Assembly (NCBI GenBank): GCA_027605045.1
Contig: JAQFWX010000003.1
Coordinates: 1,922,001-1,986,000 of the forward strand
Source of the DNA: Phallus indusiatus
Taxonomy: Eukaryota > Basidiomycota > Agaricomycetes > Phallales > Phallaceae
Direction of reading: 5' to 3'
DNA length: 64,000 bases
Position 1 is the stretch's first letter. Each line of letters starts with the position of its first letter. A model generated the notes under the pieces. It saw only the letters and a list, made by a program, of their open reading frames with translations, was not told the DNA's origin and ran no database searches. Below are positions 21,127-33,204 of this stretch, piece by piece. The position numbers were made by a program, and so were the translations under genes.

Positions 21127-21720
21127 AGCCTGAGTAAAGAAAAATAACACCCCGGCTCGGCAACTGACACGTCTCCCAGACATGAAACAGACATAAAACA
21201 CGCGTGACGCGACTGAAATTCGATTTAAAACAAACAAAGTTCTGACTACAGTAAGAAGGTAGTTGGAATACATGGACAAAGCTGATAGAAAAAACAAAAT
21301 TAATGCTCCTGGTGCAGGATACGAATAAGAAGGATAAACAGTGGTGAGCTACCCGAACATACCTCAGGTCATGGGGCTTGGAACATATCGCCCTGGATTT
21401 TACACCCGATGGCAACCAACAGCCTGGTTTTCCTGTTGATCAGTGTCCGAGGAACACGTTCACCCGGGTAATAGCGCTGGAGGTATCGTTTCAGGTTGTT
21501 GTTAAAACGGTGCTAACGGAGTGTAGGGGCAGAGCTGGCTGGACCTGTGAGAGCGGGTAAGTGCACGGGGGGGAAATATCTATGAAGTATCTGTACTCAC
21601 GTCGGATGGTAGGGTGTTGTCTGCGAAAGAGACGATTTTCAGTCTTGCCAGTTCACCGCGACCAATGTTACGGTTTGCAGCCTTTTGTGGAAATAAAAAA
21701 CGACAGAAATGGGGTAATAA
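21095..21720. repeat. Duplicated block, copy A
   Basis: Matches 22215-22920 in the same orientation. Shared landmarks: a GACGATGG-type ligase tail, the stretch CAACTGACACGTCTCCCAGA, CATGACGCGACTGAA-like bases, TTGATAGAAAAAACAAA-like bases, CATACCTCAGGTCAT, GGCTTGGAACATATC, and ACTCACGTCGGATGGTAGGG. Copy A is the better preserved and contains the 3' half of the Mug135-like pseudogene on the minus strand. Confidence 0.85.
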
Positions 21721-22075
21721 TAAGCGACATACTCTGGCCGCCACCCGCGTGCTCTTAATCAAATTCGTTCCCAACCTTCCTAATCGGTCAGTAATGTTGG
21801 CAAAGCCTACTTGCATCTCCTGACGCAGCTGGTCAGTCTGTTGCTGCATATTAGCCATCTGCTGCTGAAGGGGCGCTATGGCTTGTGCGAGGCCTTGGCC
21901 AACCGGCGGGGGGTAGCTTTGCTCTATAAATTCGAGATTATTGAAAAATATGTACGTAAGTGCTTTAAACTCTACCGTGGGCTTGCGTTCTGATAGCCGT
22001 TTCGTAACGCAGAACATTAGCACAATATTGCATGTGAACCTCAGTATAGTTACCTGAAGGATTGTGAATATTCAT
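21369..22075 (-). pseudogene. Mug135-like C-terminal domain protein, frameshifted
   Basis: Read on the minus strand from an ATG at 22075, the pieces are: VLRYETAIRTQAHG; then, in another frame, FKALTYIFFNNLEFIEQSY, PPPVGQGLAQAIAPLQQQMA and QVGFANITDRLGRLGTNLIK; then, after a GTATGT intron, GELARLKIVSFADNTLPSD; after another intron VQPALPLHSVSTV; and in a third frame NNNLKRYLQRYYPGERVPR ending before the TGA at 21371-21369. This order resembles the agaricomycete proteins related to S. pombe meiotic protein Mug135 (PPPVGQG--QA-APLQQQ, FADNTLP-DV and a YY-GE-VPR C-terminus). Two frame breaks, near 21988 and near 21515, make it a pseudogene. The family assignment is from memory. Confidence 0.6.
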
Positions 22076-22214
22076 GAGGTTCTATCAGGAAAGAATTAGG
22101 GAAGCCGAATTCAACGTACCCATTGCCTCACTGACTTGTTGCTCAGCTCACAAGCTGCGATCAGGTTATTGTCGGTTGGGGGTTATTGTGCTGGTACCGG
22201 TCTCGTTACATATG

Positions 22215-22920
22215 GTGCAAAAGAGACGATGGGGACGACGAATTTTCTAAAGTTAAGGAAAATAACATCCCCTTAGCAACTGACACGTCTCCCAGACATG
22301 ACACAAACATTAAACACGCATGACGCGACTGAAGTTGGGTTTAAAAAAACAAAGTTCTGCCTAAAGTAAGTTGGAATACACTGACGAAGTTGATAGAAAA
22401 AACAAAGCTGATATGGTAGATGGAAACTGATATGAAAGAAAAAGGCGAGGTTAGGTTCAGTAAAGCCCCGCCGCCCTCTAAAGAAGGGGCTTCTAAAACT
22501 AAAAGCCGGCGTGTTGCGCGGACATGACAAGATGCCTACACGACCCGACCTACATCATCCGATATAGGCAATAACAAAGCGGTTTTTTCCTAATGCAGTA
22601 TACGAATAAGTAGGAGAATAAACAGTGATGACCTGCGAGCTACCCGAAAGCCATACCTCAGGTCATTGGGCTTGGAACATATCACCTTAGATCCTGCACC
22701 CGATGGCAAATAAAAGCCATCCTATGTGTTAAGCTACCGCATTTCCAGCATTCGAGTGAACCGGAAAGGGTGGCTGGACCTGTGCGGCCGAGTGAGTGCA
22801 CAGGGGAAAAATATCTATCAAGTATCTGCACTCACGTCGGATGGTAGGGTGTTAGTGTTATTCGGAAACGGGACAATTAAATCTGTCCAGTTTACCACAA
22901 CCTATGTTACAGTCTTACTC
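22215..22920. repeat. Duplicated block, copy B (degenerate)
   Basis: Second copy of the block at 21095-21720. It keeps about 35 nt of ligase tail (22223-22253), CAACTGACACGTCTCCCAGA at 22278-22297, the Mug135-like 3' end with CATACCTCAGGTCATTGGGC near 22651, and CTCACGTCGGATGGTAGGGT near 22833. The minus-strand coding part is truncated and carries a stop soon after the last splice acceptor, so it is more decayed than copy A. Confidence 0.8.
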
Positions 22921-22959
22921 ATGACACTCCTCAATAAGAAAATTGAGAAAGAAGTCTAA

Positions 22960-25900
22960 CACACCATAGTATTCCAACTTGTTCACTGAGCTGAAGTGCC
23001 GATAATGTTATTATATACTGTCTGGGTCTGGTAGCATAAGGTGCAAGGATTGAACCAAGCTGTGGCGGAGGGATAGGGGCATTCATGTCTGTGGTCAAGT
23101 TCAAGTTGTGGCAGTGGTAATTGCGGACTTGTCGTCACGCGTCACGGTAGTCGCTCATATAAGAGTAGACGCGGCGCGTCACGTGCACGGCAACTAAGCA
23201 CAAGTTTATTTGCTCGTTCTCGTCACTCAACGTACGTCGTACTCAACCTCAACGTTCAACTTGCAGTCCACCGGATTGCCGTTAAACTCCTGCCTTATGA
23301 GTTCGACACCACGGGTGTGCGTAACGCATTCCTTTTCGGTGAACCGTTGCCAAAGGTCTTTTCAGAATGCTGATGTTTTTATGTCTCTCTATGTCTACAC
23401 GCACGGCTAACGGCCCTGTCAATAGCTTGATTGGCCATACTGGCTGACTATCGCCAAAAAACCACTCTTAAGATTTACCAAAGAAAGACGACTTGCCATC
23501 AATCTTGAGCGAATGCACCTTCCCGTGACACTGGCAAACGCTTACCATGGACGCACCAACGTCTGAAGAAAGTGACAACATTAATCAGAAAAGGTTCTTT
23601 CTCTCCTAGAGCCCCCTTACCTTTCGCATCGCCTTTTTGAGGAGGATTTCAAGTTGGAGTCTCGGAGTATGCAAGGAAAGTTGCTTGATTTGAATCATGA
23701 ATCACGTTGAACGAAAAAATGTTAAACATCGCGATCATTGAAGATATACCGTGGCTAATGCACGCACTGGCACACACTGGCGACAACATTCGGAAAATCA
23801 TGAATCCCAGCTTTTAGTGTCAAAAGGCAATGGAACGGCACGAATCGACCTCTCCGTAACCCTGATGCTCCTGTATGAAAACAAAGAAGCTGAACGCCAC
23901 TCCTCGCGCCGAAGGCTGCGTGAATACTGACCGGACAAAATCAATTTCTCCAGAGGTAGGTGACTTTATTCAAAGGCTCCAAGCAAGGGGCCTCAAAGGC
24001 GTGTTTCCTTGTACGTTTACTTGACATTTCTTATAATCTACTCTCAGATTCTCAGTAATCGTCAACATCTCTAAAGAAAAAATCGTGCCGATTCTCAGTG
24101 AAATGTTTCATATTATAGGCTATGAGGTAACTGGGTATGCACAATCCTCTCCCACTCTCCTACAGTGCTAATTTTTCTCCATCGTCCTTTTCCCCCGTCA
24201 AGCCTTAACCCGCGTGCAAGTGGAGCTAATTTTTAAAAACAATGACCCAGTTAACAACAAACAATTCGATGTACAACGGGTTTCACAATACACTTCGTTG
24301 AGGAATATTTTGAAATTGGGCATCCGAGTACATCCTTGCCCTCCTGCATTGACAATAAACTCGTCCTGCTCAAGTTCAGTCATAAATTTCTTTCATATGA
24401 AGTGATTAATACAGTATGAAAAGGAAAAGGTGAGATCTCGGTTTGTTATTCTTGTAAGAGTCTTCTTATTGGCAATAAAACAGATGACCTTGTTGATTCA
24501 GACTTTCGTGTGTACGAACTTAAGCTGACTGAGACGGTTAACGCATCCAAACATTATACGAACGTAGAAGTCATGTCGGCCTTGTTATGAATCAGCTTTT
24601 CTTTCATTCCGCCTGAAAGGAGAAGTGAAGACAGCGTCCCACCTTGGAAAGGTACTCAGGCTCTCATGATTCATCAACGCATCTGCCATGTAGCTAAGCA
24701 AATATTGCTCAGGCTGTACTGTCTGATTTCAATATCACCAGGAAATCGTCATTTTCCAGCTCAGGCTCCAGTACAACCCCAGCTGTCATGAATATCTCCA
24801 CACAGTATACAATATCATGCCCCACTCGACCCCTTAACCCATGACTGAAACTAACAGATACAATCTATCCGATTGAAACCGATCGAAATTGAGACTACTG
24901 ACAGGGATGCTATGGCCGGACCGGCATGGTTACTACAAACAGATTCATGAACGATCTCGTCAAGAGTTTTGGTAAATTGCGGTGCAGACTAACCCTAAAA
25001 AAATTTTTCCGGTATAGTTCGCAGTTAGGAGTCTCCTTTCTTGTTTCGGCTTGCTAACCTTTTTCAGGGAAAATGGGTTATAAGATTGGAATCCTAAGTG
25101 GGCGTAGATGCACATTGTAGGCAGATGAGAAACCAAGCTGCACAGGACTCTGCCTATTTGATGTCCCTAACTATACCGTTGTATCAATGTTCTAGGCCTC
25201 CAGTAAGCAGGTCTCACTTTCTCTCTTTGACTTTCCATACCTGCCAGTGCGAACCAGAACTTATGTACGCATTGACAGGTACAAGTGATCAGTGATAAGA
25301 CCTACAGATCTGAGTCGGACCTTCACCAGCTGCTTAATAACACGAAAGATTGTTTTTGCGACCCTGCACCGCGACATTTGATATAATCGACGCGTCATGG
25401 GACGCGTGCGTGTTCCGACCGTAGACTCAACAGTGAGTCCGGTGAGGTATGACCTGCACCTCCAGTGGAAGCTACTCTACTTATAAGCAGATTCAATCTC
25501 CCAATCTCGATCCTTAAATTACAAAAGGTCAGAACAGCTTTCCAGAGCTTTCTCCTCTTCTGGCACCGTGATCTTTTTTTGAAAGCTATTTTGCTATATC
25601 ATTCAGCCTCGGTCATTTATTTCGGCTCCCGAAGAACGCCGAAGGCGCGTGCGATGATCTCGAAAATCTGCTCAGTTGAGAAGGTTTCATGACGTCGCTA
25701 TTTGCAGTCTCCGATTATCGTGTTGACTATTTATCCGGTCTAATCAATGGAGTGTTATATACATACATATCCATATGGGCATGAGGACATGTCAAAGGGT
25801 AACTCGGACCCGCTAATCGCAAAACTATCACTGTAACTTAGGTGTATTTATAGCAGCAATAAACACACATCTGGCAAAACAACACGAATCGCGCTAAGGG

Positions 25901-28900
25901 CCATCCATCATTTTTCTGAATGTTCTTAAAACCAGCACCAGTCGGCGTTTTGACAGGACTGTGGGTTATCTTAAGAAATATACCGTAACTACAGCCAGAT
26001 ATTTCCGCGTCTTTCTTTGTAGCTATGAGTCCATCAAATCCATCAAATAAGCTGATGAGAACAGTGGCATGAAGGAAAAAGAAGATGCGTGTTACGAAGT
26101 TTCTGAACTAGAAGCAACGCGCACGATGTGCTCAAAGTCATGCGCTGTTGGTGTCAAACGGAAGAGTTTTCAATAAAGTACTAATCATAAGATGTTTGAA
26201 AATGATCCAACTTGAACTTAAACACGGTAATAAAAATGGGCACCGGAACCAATAGGTAGTACTATTTTCCCCAGCCCAGTCAATTTGAATTCTATCAATA
26301 GAAAATTGTACAGAACAATTCCCCTTGACTTCGCATATATGAGGGCGAAGATTGTCTTTCTGGTCTTTGATGGGGGACGGGAAATGTCTGGGCACCTTGA
26401 TCTACATCCACCTATCTCGTTTCGTTCATGCCCAACGCGACCAAGACATACTAATCCTCACCCCTCAGTTGCCAGAAATGTTTTGCTTCTATATTCCAAA
26501 ACAGTAGTGAGCAGTGAAACGTTGACGTTGCAGGTGACCGGCTATAGATTTAATATTTCATATTATGAGCGGTCCGGAAACGAAGTAAACAGTCTTAAAC
26601 CAGTAAACAAATTTGAGGCGATGATTTAGCCACCTCCGGTCAGACCAAGTATTAACCCCATTCATCGATGGTCGACGTGCACGATGCAGTTCCGATCGAG
26701 GCGCATCGCTGAGATGATAGCTCTACTAGGATTCAAATCTATATAAAAAAAAACCATCATCACAAGAAGAACGGAATGTGTCGACGGATTTGAATTTTAC
26801 TCACATGCATAAATCATTTCTCTTCATTCATTCATTAAGTGCTCAATCTCGTATGTACACCGTTCCAAACAGACAAATAAACCCTATCCTTCCATTTCGG
26901 ATCACCTATCTGTTATGTTTATTTACATTAACCGTGACGTTATCTTACCCCAGATTTTGAACTGGCGGCGACCATGCTCTGATTGAGCAATCAACTCCAC
27001 ATTTCCAAAAGAATGATCGTTGCACAAACATAGAATATATATGCGACGACAACCTTTTGAGCAGTTAATGGATCCGTGCTTCGTTCCGAAGTTATGATTT
27101 GCAAATGACAGACAGTTAACTTCCTCCCCATTGCAGCTGGGAGAAATAGAAGAATTCGAGACTTATATGATGGAACCTGGGCTGTAGTCGAATTTTGTTG
27201 ATAGCGCTAAGCGTCAAGATGCTTAGATGAAGGGGTTGCCACCATATTCAAGACGTTAACAAATTCTGCCATATATAGCAAAGCTCGCACTGTGTGCTAT
27301 TATTAAGTTATAAGGTTGAAGTGATCGGGGAGGTGGGAAGTGGGAATAGAAAGAGACCTTACGATGGGCCGATGGACCAACCATACGTATGATTCAAAGG
27401 CATTTTGTGACAGGCATACTTATATAGACTAAGAATCATAAGGTGAGATAGATTACGTCGGCGAAATAATTCAATGAAGATGCCGTCCTATGATGAACGA
27501 CTTAAAAAGTCACAAGTCTTGAATCTTCTTGATTTTTACTGGCCAGAAATTCTGAGGCTTTCTTTCCCAGCTATAATTTAAAGAACAGGGGTTCAGAGAA
27601 GGAGAAAATTCTACACTAGTACTAAACTCACCTAGCATTTAATAATTGCCATGCCATGCAAGGACGATGTTGTGGTAACAGATAGAGATCTGATAGTGAT
27701 GACTTGATAGTCGGTGGGTTAGGATAGACCGGCTAGCGAGAGCGCTTGGATGCTGTAAGTTAAGACGGCAAGGACTTTATTCCGGATCGTGGCCGATGAG
27801 AAAAGCAACAGGGCGCAGCCGCAGCTCGCCGTAAAAGACGATTAGCCGAGGTCAAAGGACAACATTGAAGAAGAATCAGGCATTGGCTTACAACAATTGA
27901 AAATAAGAGAAAAATCAAATTTCAATTCTTTCAAAACCCTACATGACCTTTTCGAGGACAATGTTCAAAAATATTGCCGTCTCCATGTCCCTTTATATAT
28001 ATAATACAGGTACCACTTGGTCGAGAGGCTTCCATCATCAAGTCATCAAGTAGCTGCATGTGCGTTTGCGTATGTGGATTACGGGAAAAACGTCAAAATC
28101 TTATCTTCCCTGCTTCCTAATTTCCCGTGAAAGTATGAAACCTGAAGGAAAAAATTGTATTATACATATATATATAAAGAGTCCCACGAACTCGACAATT
28201 TGAAGAACCGAAGGACGGTATCTCCGTTCTGGGAACAAAGGGATGGTATAGGTAGCCTTTCATTATTCTTCGGCGAATTGGCTAGGGGAGAATCTTTTTG
28301 GCCTTCACCCATTGATCATCGATTGAGCTTGAAAGGGCTTTTGGTTTGTCCAAGCCGAGACCATTGATATGGTTGGTGCACATGGGAAACGACGCATAGG
28401 GAAAGTGAAACCAAGTACATAGTACTTGGTATCGATGGTCAACTCACAATCGGGGTTTCCATGGGACTCTTTTCAATAGGCTGTCACCTTTTTGCTTTCC
28501 TTCAGCCATTGACCAGACCTTGTTCTCAATTATTTGTAAAATTCTTCTCTTCTTATCGCGTTGGCGTACTGTCGAGCTTATGGTTGAAAGGTGCTTTGAC
28601 AGGCTTTGAAAAATGAAATTGTCGATGAAAATGATGCGTATCGTAAATTGGTCAAGCGTTATGTTATGTTCACTACTCCACCCGGCGAAGCGCTTGGAGT
28701 GTATTGAATCTCAGGGTTCATAATGCCACTTGAGCACAGCTTGAAGTGCGAAGAATACTGTCGATAACCTTTTGCCAAGTGCGAGTCGGAGCATCTACGT
28801 AATAGATACAATATATATCTATATTGCCATTACATTAATCGCGCCCGATAGGACTTCAGTATCGGTAGTAGGACGTCTTCGAAAATCGAAGGTCAAGGAG

Positions 28901-29905
28901 GGATCCGGGTGACCAAATCATAAGAGATAATAATGAATGCATACTACGTAATTGAATGCACGCACCCTATATCTTTACCTCGTTCAATTCAATTGAATGG
29001 GTGCTGAACCTCTCCACCTATAAGAGCTTGACGCTGAGAAATGCCACTATTAGCAGAACCAATAATGTGTAAGATCAAAAAATGCACTCAAGTGTGCATT
29101 TAATTTCCCATATAACGAATGCCTTCGCTAAACTGAGGCGACAAAAGCCAGGGGGGAAGCCATACTATTCACACTATTAGGGAAGAAGGAACTAAGTAAT
29201 ACAAGCGTCTTTACATACCTGCCATAATACATATTATGTATTGGGCATACAAACTACAGGGTGGCAATCCCGACGTTAATTGCCCATTGCCAAATGTAGG
29301 GAGCTGGTTATACTATCAATCCGAACTGAAGAGAAAAACTCGCGAATCCTATCATCACCAGATGATACATGTAAAAGACAGCCCGAATTGCCTTGTGCGC
29401 TTCGTTGTTCGCCAGCCATATATAAGAGTTTTGATACTAAACTAGTTTAGTATCAGATGCAACGATATCTTCGTATGTGCCAATGGGTAGGTGTGCCTAT
29501 GGCTGTGCTCGTCCGACCTAAGGACTAGGCGGGGCGACATAAAAGTGGATCATCAGGGGCGGAGTGGGAGAATTAGACTAGACTAGACTCCCGAACGACG
29601 ATTAGTATTTTAGTGACAGCCCTAGTAAGCCATCATAATTAAAAGATTGGCACGTTCAAGGTTCCCGTCCACATTCACGTTCGTGTTTTTCATTTAACTC
29701 CGTTTTTATTTCGTCACGTCGTGGCCGTGAGAGTCCGGTGGGTCGTCTTCTATCAGAAAAAAAAAACCACTTGTCTTGAAACAACCGGTACCGATGCATA
29801 TGTATAGTTTGGCAACTTTTGAAAAGTGAACACGGAGGTCGTCAACGGAGAATGGCAATAATTGTAAACCGAAGTACTCCCAACACGCGTAAAGATTTTA
29901 GATCA
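22960..29905. other. Long gene-poor region
   Basis: About 7 kb in which I can support no gene, RNA or intact transposon. Open frames are all under about 115 codons, on both strands, without family motifs or consistent splice signals. One short stretch near 23230-23380 read in an alternative frame (YVVLNLNVQLAVHRIAVKLL) looks protein-like but has no clear continuation. A 24-bp perfect palindrome lies at 29432-29455. The region may be a graveyard of old insertions. Confidence 0.45.
29432..29455. repeat. 24-bp perfect palindrome
   Basis: TGATACTAAACT followed directly by its reverse complement AGTTTAGTATCA, in the gene-poor region. No adjacent open frame explains it. Confidence 0.8.
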
Positions 29906-30187
29906 TTAGGAAATCTTGAGATTCGATATGCTCTGTATAGACCGCGCCAGCTTCTCTATTCCGGGGGATGGTAAGTCGCTCCGATCGTGCGCATCATATG
30001 TCTCGAGATTTAGGCTAAAGTTATATAGCTTATCGGTATAGATTCCACTAAAAGAGGCATGAGAAGTAATTGGAAAAAGAAGTACGGCAGCGCTTGTGGT
30101 AGTGGTCAAATCGTAAACGCGACAACTCAAGTTGAGTCGCTTTTCGGAGCGGGCAAAAGTTAAGTTACAGAGGACATCTTCTCTCAT
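29906..30187 (-). CDS. Possible small hypothetical protein or gene fragment
   Basis: A 93-codon minus-strand frame starting at ATG 30187. The sequence (SEKRLNLSCRVYDLTTTTSA, then LYNFSLNLETYDAHD, then GIEKLARSIQSISNLKIS) has a protein-like composition and a leucine spacing that could suit an F-box/LRR-type fragment, but I recognise no domain. The frame remains open for about 14 codons upstream of the ATG before a TGA. It could equally be chance. Confidence 0.22.
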   Translation of the reverse strand: MREDVLCNLTFARSEKRLNLSCRVYDLTTTTSAAVLLFPITSHASFSGIYTDKLYNFSLNLETYDAHDRSDLPSPGIEKLARSIQSISNLKIS

Positions 30188-30500
30188 TTCGCAAGAAGAA
30201 AGCTTGTCAAGTTGTACAAATCAAGAAGAGATTGGCGACGTCGTAGCTGTCGGTGCGCTCCTTCAGAAGAACAGCTCGCGTCGGAGGTTCAAATTTCTGA
30301 GTATGTAATCAATGACACGTAATCATTAACTTTCTAATTGGACGGAGCGTGGCGGACCGGCGCATCCGTGCGATGGCCTCATCTTTCGCCAGCTGGCCGC
30401 TGTGACTTTGGGTTATAAAACAAAAGGGATCGGGCAGAACGAATGCAAGAAGGTTTTATCTCTTTCTCTCTCACTCGCACCTGAACAAATACCTTCAACC
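30188..30500. other. Upstream region of the oxidoreductase
   Basis: 313 nt including the promoter. A pyrimidine-rich stretch (TTTTATCTCTTTCTCTCTCA) at about 30454-30473 lies 28-47 nt before the ATG, typical of a fungal core promoter or leader. Confidence 0.45.
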
Positions 30501-33204
30501 ATGGCGAAAGAGCTCAAGAAACTGAATTGTCTCATGTGTGAGTTGCCTTTTTGCTTTGTTCTGAATATGGTCAAAAGCCAGAAGACAGGCGACTGATTGA
30601 TGATTTTCTGCCCATGAAACTCGCTCTGCTTATGTGCTAATACGTTTATCTTTAAATATAGGCGGCACTGTGGGTAGAAAACATATCCTGCTTCCATACC
30701 GAAATTGTTGATGCAACATTTCTTGTTTCCGCTGTTTATGAATCCAGGGAGAGTATACCACCGGTTGGACAGGCTCTGGGGCTTCTCAATCAGACAAGAA
30801 GGCAAGTCTGTCAACATATCTGTTTAAGCGTTGAAAGAACGCCCGTTAAACATACAACTTTTGTGAATTGCTTTTCTAGATTGGTGTATGAGTTCCACTC
30901 CTGCTGTTCCTGTGCTTGCAACCCTTTCTTAAGGATTATATGATACGTCAATTAGGTCGTCGCCTTGACCCTGTTCGATCTCAAGAGACTCCAGAAGGTG
31001 TGTATGACATTGTCTTTCGTTCATCTCCACGGCCTTCTTTTACGCCAATACTGTCATATACAATGACTTTCTTTGTATATACTGGCTGAGGGTTCTTTGG
31101 GCAAAATTATGCGTATAGCAAATTAACTGAATACATTCTTTCTTATCTTATTTAGGTTGATCAATTGAGTATGGTTGGAACGAACGGAACAAAGTATCCC
31201 GCGATCCGTCAACACTTGCAAGAGAAGATTGCGGGTGTCTATAAAGACTTAGACGTTTCGTGAGTATTCGAATTTAAAAACAATGCTTCCACCAATCGCA
31301 TTGTTTTGATTCCTTTCTGCGCCACAATGGTGCTGCTTTATCAACAAAATGTTTATTGTCGGTTTTTTATCCTCCCTTCCTTTCGGCGCTAGCGCGTCTC
31401 CGTCTTGCGTCTTGTGTCTCTTGCTTTGCGAAATTTAGCCGAGGGTCCAATAGGACCCTGTCCCGGATCTGTCTTCTGAATTTCTCTAATTTTTCAAATT
31501 CTATAGCTTCAAGAGTTTTCCGGATGACCAAACAGTTGACGCGGAGGCTTGTAAGTTGTATTCTGTCTATCCTCAAATTGAGAATAACATTTAACATTGG
31601 CGTGTTTCAGATAAGCGAGCTATAGACGAGCTCTCACCGGGTGACGCTGTAATCATCTTCACCCCTGATAGTAAGTAGCCTCCCTCTCACGTTCCCCGCC
31701 GTTACCCCCTTCACGATCGTATTTCTCAACATGGGAGTTTCATTGCTCACATTTCTATAAATAAAATAGGCACGCACTATCCGATCGCGTTGTACGCCAT
31801 AGAGCGCAAGCTCCACGTCCTGGTCACAAAACCTGCAACGCAGCTTTTGAAGCATCATCAAGACTTGATTGACAAGGCGCAGAAACATAATGTAGTTGTC
31901 TTCGTAGAGCACCACAAAAGGTTCGTTCTTTTGATGGAAGTTGCTTTTTCCCTGAGCTCCCACCGCCGAAGTTAAAAAAAAGAATATATTCATCCCTTTT
32001 CTTCTTTCCCTCTTTCCCTTCGCCTTCTTTATCCCTCCCTTCTAATATCCACACAAACAGATTCGACCCCGCATATAGTGATGCCAAGGCTCGTTCAAAC
32101 GCCCTAGGCGAATTCAATTTCTTTTCAGCATGGATGTCTCAGCCCAAATCGCAACTAGAGACATTCAGAGCATGGGCCGGCAAAGACTCCGACATCTCTT
32201 ACTATCTTTCGTCGCACCATATAGATATCTGCTGCTGGATCCTCGCGGATAAGGCTATCCCAACTCGGGTAGTAGCGAGCGCCGCGACGGGAATAGCAAC
32301 AAGCGAACCGTACAATTGTGTTCCGCAGACCGAAGACACTATTACCTTGCTAGTCGATTGGCAGTCGATCAAGAGTCCTAAACATAAAGGGACTGGTGTG
32401 TATACGGCCTCCTGGACGGCTCCTACGACCAGTGGTGTGCATAGCGCGCAACATTGGTATTACATGGGCGAAAAAGTGAGTTACTGAACGACGCGTTATT
32501 TTCGACACCAACACCCTTTTTTTGACTCGCGCGACTTTGCTTAGGGCGAGTTGACTCTTGACCAAGCTCACCGTGGTTATGAAGTGGTGGTGGACGGGCA
32601 GGGTAAATCTTAGTAAGCAGGGGTTTATCTTCCCTCTCATAGGCGGTTTCACCGAGTGCTAATCGCGATAACATGCTGCATCATCATCATCCATCATCAT
32701 TTTCCTTCGGACCGTGCTCGTTCACTTATCATAATTAATTTTTTTAAAAAAACACTTGTTGATGTCCAAATTTTTCTCTTTAATTTCGTTCCTTCCGTCT
32801 TCTTCTTTCATCTTTTCATCGATTTAATCACACTTTCCGCCGTTTTGTTGCTACTCGTGGATTTGTTTTTCGCTTTCTTCTTTTTTTTTCTCTTCCCTTC
32901 CTTCTTCTTTCTCTTTGGCATTTTCAGCTTTAATCCGTTCTATATGAAATACTCGCCCTCAGAAACCGGTCATTTCGACGGACAGAGAGGGTATGGGTAT
33001 GTCTCTATCGAGAAATTCGTCGATGCTGCCAGGAGCGTCAATGCGGGCGAGACCCAACCCGCGGATTATGACAAACACGGGCTTCCCACTATCGCCAATA
33101 CGGTTCTCACCACAGCCATTCTAAACGCAGGCCGGATTAGCCTTGACGAACGGAGACCTGTTAATATAAAACAAGGAGCTGAGGGACAGTGGGTCTTGGA
33201 ATAA
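30501..33204 (+). CDS. Gfo/Idh/MocA-family oxidoreductase, D-galacturonate reductase-like
   Basis: Twelve exons: 30501-30537, 30662-30669, 30748-30801, 30880-30885, 30956-30997, 31156-31259, 31507-31550, 31611-31670, 31770-31920, 32061-32475, 32545-32612, 32928-33204 (421 aa). The protein has an N-terminal NAD(P)-binding Rossmann fold (CGTGEYTTGWTGSGASQSDK, then IGVVALTLFDLKR, VGTNGTKYPAIR), the family Lys in LVTKPATQLL, EHHKRFDPAY, MSQPKSQLETFRAWAGKDSD and SSHHIDIC, and a C-terminal alpha/beta domain with NPFYMKYSP and GQRGYGYVSIEKFVDA. This matches the fungal Gfo/Idh/MocA proteins annotated as D-galacturonate reductases, the first step of pectin-sugar catabolism. The exact substrate is inference. 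Exons 2 and 4 are 8 and 6 nt; intron 3 begins GCAAGT. The last intron is 315 nt and T-rich, long for this window. Confidence 0.88.
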
